Of a DNA stretch of 64,000 bases, positions 62,776 to 64,000 are shown piece by piece. The notes under the pieces were generated by a model. That model did no database searches, was not told the DNA's origin, and saw only the letters and a program-made list of their open reading frames with translations. A program made the translations under genes and the position numbers. Each line of letters begins with the position of its first letter. The first letter of the stretch is position 1. Source of the DNA: Paenibacillus koleovorans NBRC 103111 (GTDB lineage: Bacteria; Bacillota; Bacilli; Paenibacillales; NBRC-103111); NCBI RefSeq assembly GCF_004000845.1, contig NZ_BIMA01000021.1, positions 16,700 through 80,699 of the forward strand. The letters are read 5' to 3'.

Positions 62776-62799
62776 ACAGGCTGCCGATCGGCGGCCTGT
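62776..62799 (+). terminator. Hairpin after glnS
   Basis: Stem ACAGGCTGCCG / CGGCGGCCTGT (one G-T pair) with a 2-nt loop, followed by GCTTCTT. The rest of 62624-62961 is AT-rich with no recognisable gene. Confidence 0.5.
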
Positions 62800-62961
62800 G
62801 CTTCTTATGGGGGTTTACATTAATATCGCGGTTAGTGTTAATGGGGAGTTTAGTTATTATTAATGTTTATTTTGTAATAGTTCTTAACTTTTGGTATTAT
62901 TTGAGGAGTTGCCTCTAGGTAAAAATAGCTTTAGGTAATTCACTGATAAGTGAGGGTTTTT

Positions 62962-63966
62962 ATGGATGAAGTGCAATTACTCAAAACGGCTATTAAGCAA
63001 TACGGATTAAATCCTAGTAGTTTAATTGTTGATAAGGTGATTCAATCTAATAACTGGCACGGAGATTTACATTTCAAAATTCTCGTCGATAACAAATATT
63101 TCTCGGCAAGATTTATTGGGGAAAAGCGATACGAATCAGATATCTTTATTAAATTGTCGGATGAAGTTTTAACTGAACAAATAAGATTTTGTAATTACCT
63201 TCTGAATTCGGGCATTCCATTTATGAAACATATGTCAACTATTCATGGGGAGTCATTCTCAACAATATGTTTAGAAGATAAAGATTGGAAATTTGTATTG
63301 TTTGAGTGGATTAAAGGGGATCACCTTACCCATTGTACAGAAACCATTGCTCGAACATTTGGCGCTTTTGCACGAAAGATACATAACATATCGTCTAAGT
63401 TTGACACTAGCGTCTTTCCTCAAGAGTCACACAGCAAAGGACATCATGAGTTTTACAATTTACTCTGTACTCATGCTTCCTCATCTAGGATTTCGCCCCT
63501 CACAACAGACTTGTTAAAAAGCTACCTTAACAAAATTGAGTATCATAAAGACCGCGCAAAATCTACGTCACATGACTTCATAATTCAATCTGACCTAAAC
63601 CCGCTAAATATCCTATGGAATCAAAGCGAGCAAATAATTGGTGTTGTTGATTTCGAATCAATAACATACACAGATAGAGTGGAGGGACTAGCATGGTTGG
63701 TTAAATGGTACTCTAGAACTCATGGTATCGGCTCTCATGAAATGTCGCCAATTCTTGCTAAATCAGTGTTACAGGGATATGGCGCGGATGAAATCCTTAT
63801 TCCTAGAGATTTTGAAAGACTTCCTTCCTTGTTATGGCTTACAGGTTGCTTAAATTGGAATTTTACCGCTAAAACCATTGAGCTAATTAAGAACAAAGAT
63901 GATGCTTTACTGAAAGAACATTTAATTAAGTATCTTAAGCGGCTCAACCCCAAAATCAGTTCTTGA
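62962..63966 (+). CDS. Aminoglycoside-phosphotransferase-like kinase fold protein
   Basis: About 334 aa, APH/choline-kinase type. VLFEWIKGDHL is the hinge and IIQSDLNPLNILW the catalytic loop, with VVDFES as the metal-binding DFx motif. The catalytic-loop His (HxDxxxxN) is replaced by Gln; the Asp and Asn are kept, so phosphotransfer is still possible. Similar proteins often annotated as spectinomycin or homoserine kinase-like have unknown substrates. It is visibly AT-rich against its neighbours, suggesting recent acquisition. ATG 62962 with TGAGGG upstream is preferred over GTG 62950. Confidence 0.75.
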   Translation: MDEVQLLKTAIKQYGLNPSSLIVDKVIQSNNWHGDLHFKILVDNKYFSARFIGEKRYESDIFIKLSDEVLTEQIRFCNYLLNSGIPFMKHMSTIHGESFSTICLEDKDWKFVLFEWIKGDHLTHCTETIARTFGAFARKIHNISSKFDTSVFPQESHSKGHHEFYNLLCTHASSSRISPLTTDLLKSYLNKIEYHKDRAKSTSHDFIIQSDLNPLNILWNQSEQIIGVVDFESITYTDRVEGLAWLVKWYSRTHGIGSHEMSPILAKSVLQGYGADEILIPRDFERLPSLLWLTGCLNWNFTAKTIELIKNKDDALLKEHLIKYLKRLNPKISS

Positions 63967-64000
63967 TTATTAGCGCAACATCCGGTGGCGGTTACATTCG

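Noticed and set aside
1..64000. Mobile elements, prophage, tRNA or rRNA genes
   Set aside because: No transposase, integrase, phage structural gene, tRNA cloverleaf or rRNA sequence was recognised on either strand.

Overview
The window looks like chromosomal DNA of a moderately high-GC spore-former of the Paenibacillaceae (Paenibacillus/Cohnella type). This rests on LplA/LplB/LplC-type sugar ABC transport genes, a two-membrane-segment AraC regulator, an SLH-domain surface protein, a T-box leader, strong AGGAGG ribosome binding sites and several intrinsic terminators. It holds no rRNA, tRNA, transposase, prophage or CRISPR array. Nearly everything is carbon catabolism plus its regulators.

Layout: (1) 0.1-4.4 kb, minus strand: five-gene ketone-body/C4 acid operon (3-hydroxybutyrate dehydrogenase, CoA-transferase B and A, thiolase, 3-hydroxyacyl-CoA dehydrogenase) with a divergent LysR gene. 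(2) 5.5-10.4 kb: NRDE protein, sulfatase, RibD/DHFR-like protein and an unassigned 572-aa protein. (3) 10.4-18.2 kb: AraC regulator divergent from a frameshifted and an intact ceramidase-like gene, then gamma-glutamyltransferase-like, nucleotidyltransferase and L-2-hydroxyglutarate oxidase genes. (4) 18.2-28.0 kb: acyl-CoA degradation operon with glutarate 2-hydroxylase (GlaH/CsiD), a Cys-less thiolase-like protein with a DUF35 partner, two MaoC-like proteins and a 3' IclR gene; an IclR-like palindrome lies behind its promoter. (5) 28.0-29.0 kb: gene-free, with a six-copy ~51-bp repeat and a 144-bp imperfect palindrome. (6) 29.0-46.7 kb: large sugar or amino-sugar cluster (ABC transporter, DegT aminotransferase, two Gfo/Idh proteins, TIM-barrel/NagB-like fusion, AraC regulator, second solute-binding protein, amidohydrolase, NagA-like deacetylase, AllA-like protein, ceramidase-like hydrolase, chromate-transporter pair). 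(7) 46.9-53.1 kb: 2055-aa SLH protein with two phosphoesterase domains behind a PhoP-box-like promoter. (8) 53.3-60.4 kb: small unknown gene, 927-aa putative glycosidase, second AraC gene divergent from a DegT aminotransferase and a fourth ceramidase-like gene. (9) 60.6-64 kb: glnS with a T-box carrying a CAA (Gln) specifier, and an AT-rich kinase-like gene.

Two themes stand out. First, single-domain cytosolic ceramidase-like (predicted Zn amidase) genes occur four times, twice beside a divergent cupin-type AraC gene and twice in units with a DegT aminotransferase. With the NagA-like and NagB-like proteins this suggests an undescribed pathway for N-acylated amino sugars or similar amides. Second, glutarate hydroxylase and L-2-hydroxyglutarate oxidase sit beside a retro-aldol-type acyl-CoA module, suggesting a route that drains to 2-oxoglutarate. 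Four genes appear to begin at CTG codons. All functions are inferred by reading the sequence; no searches were run.
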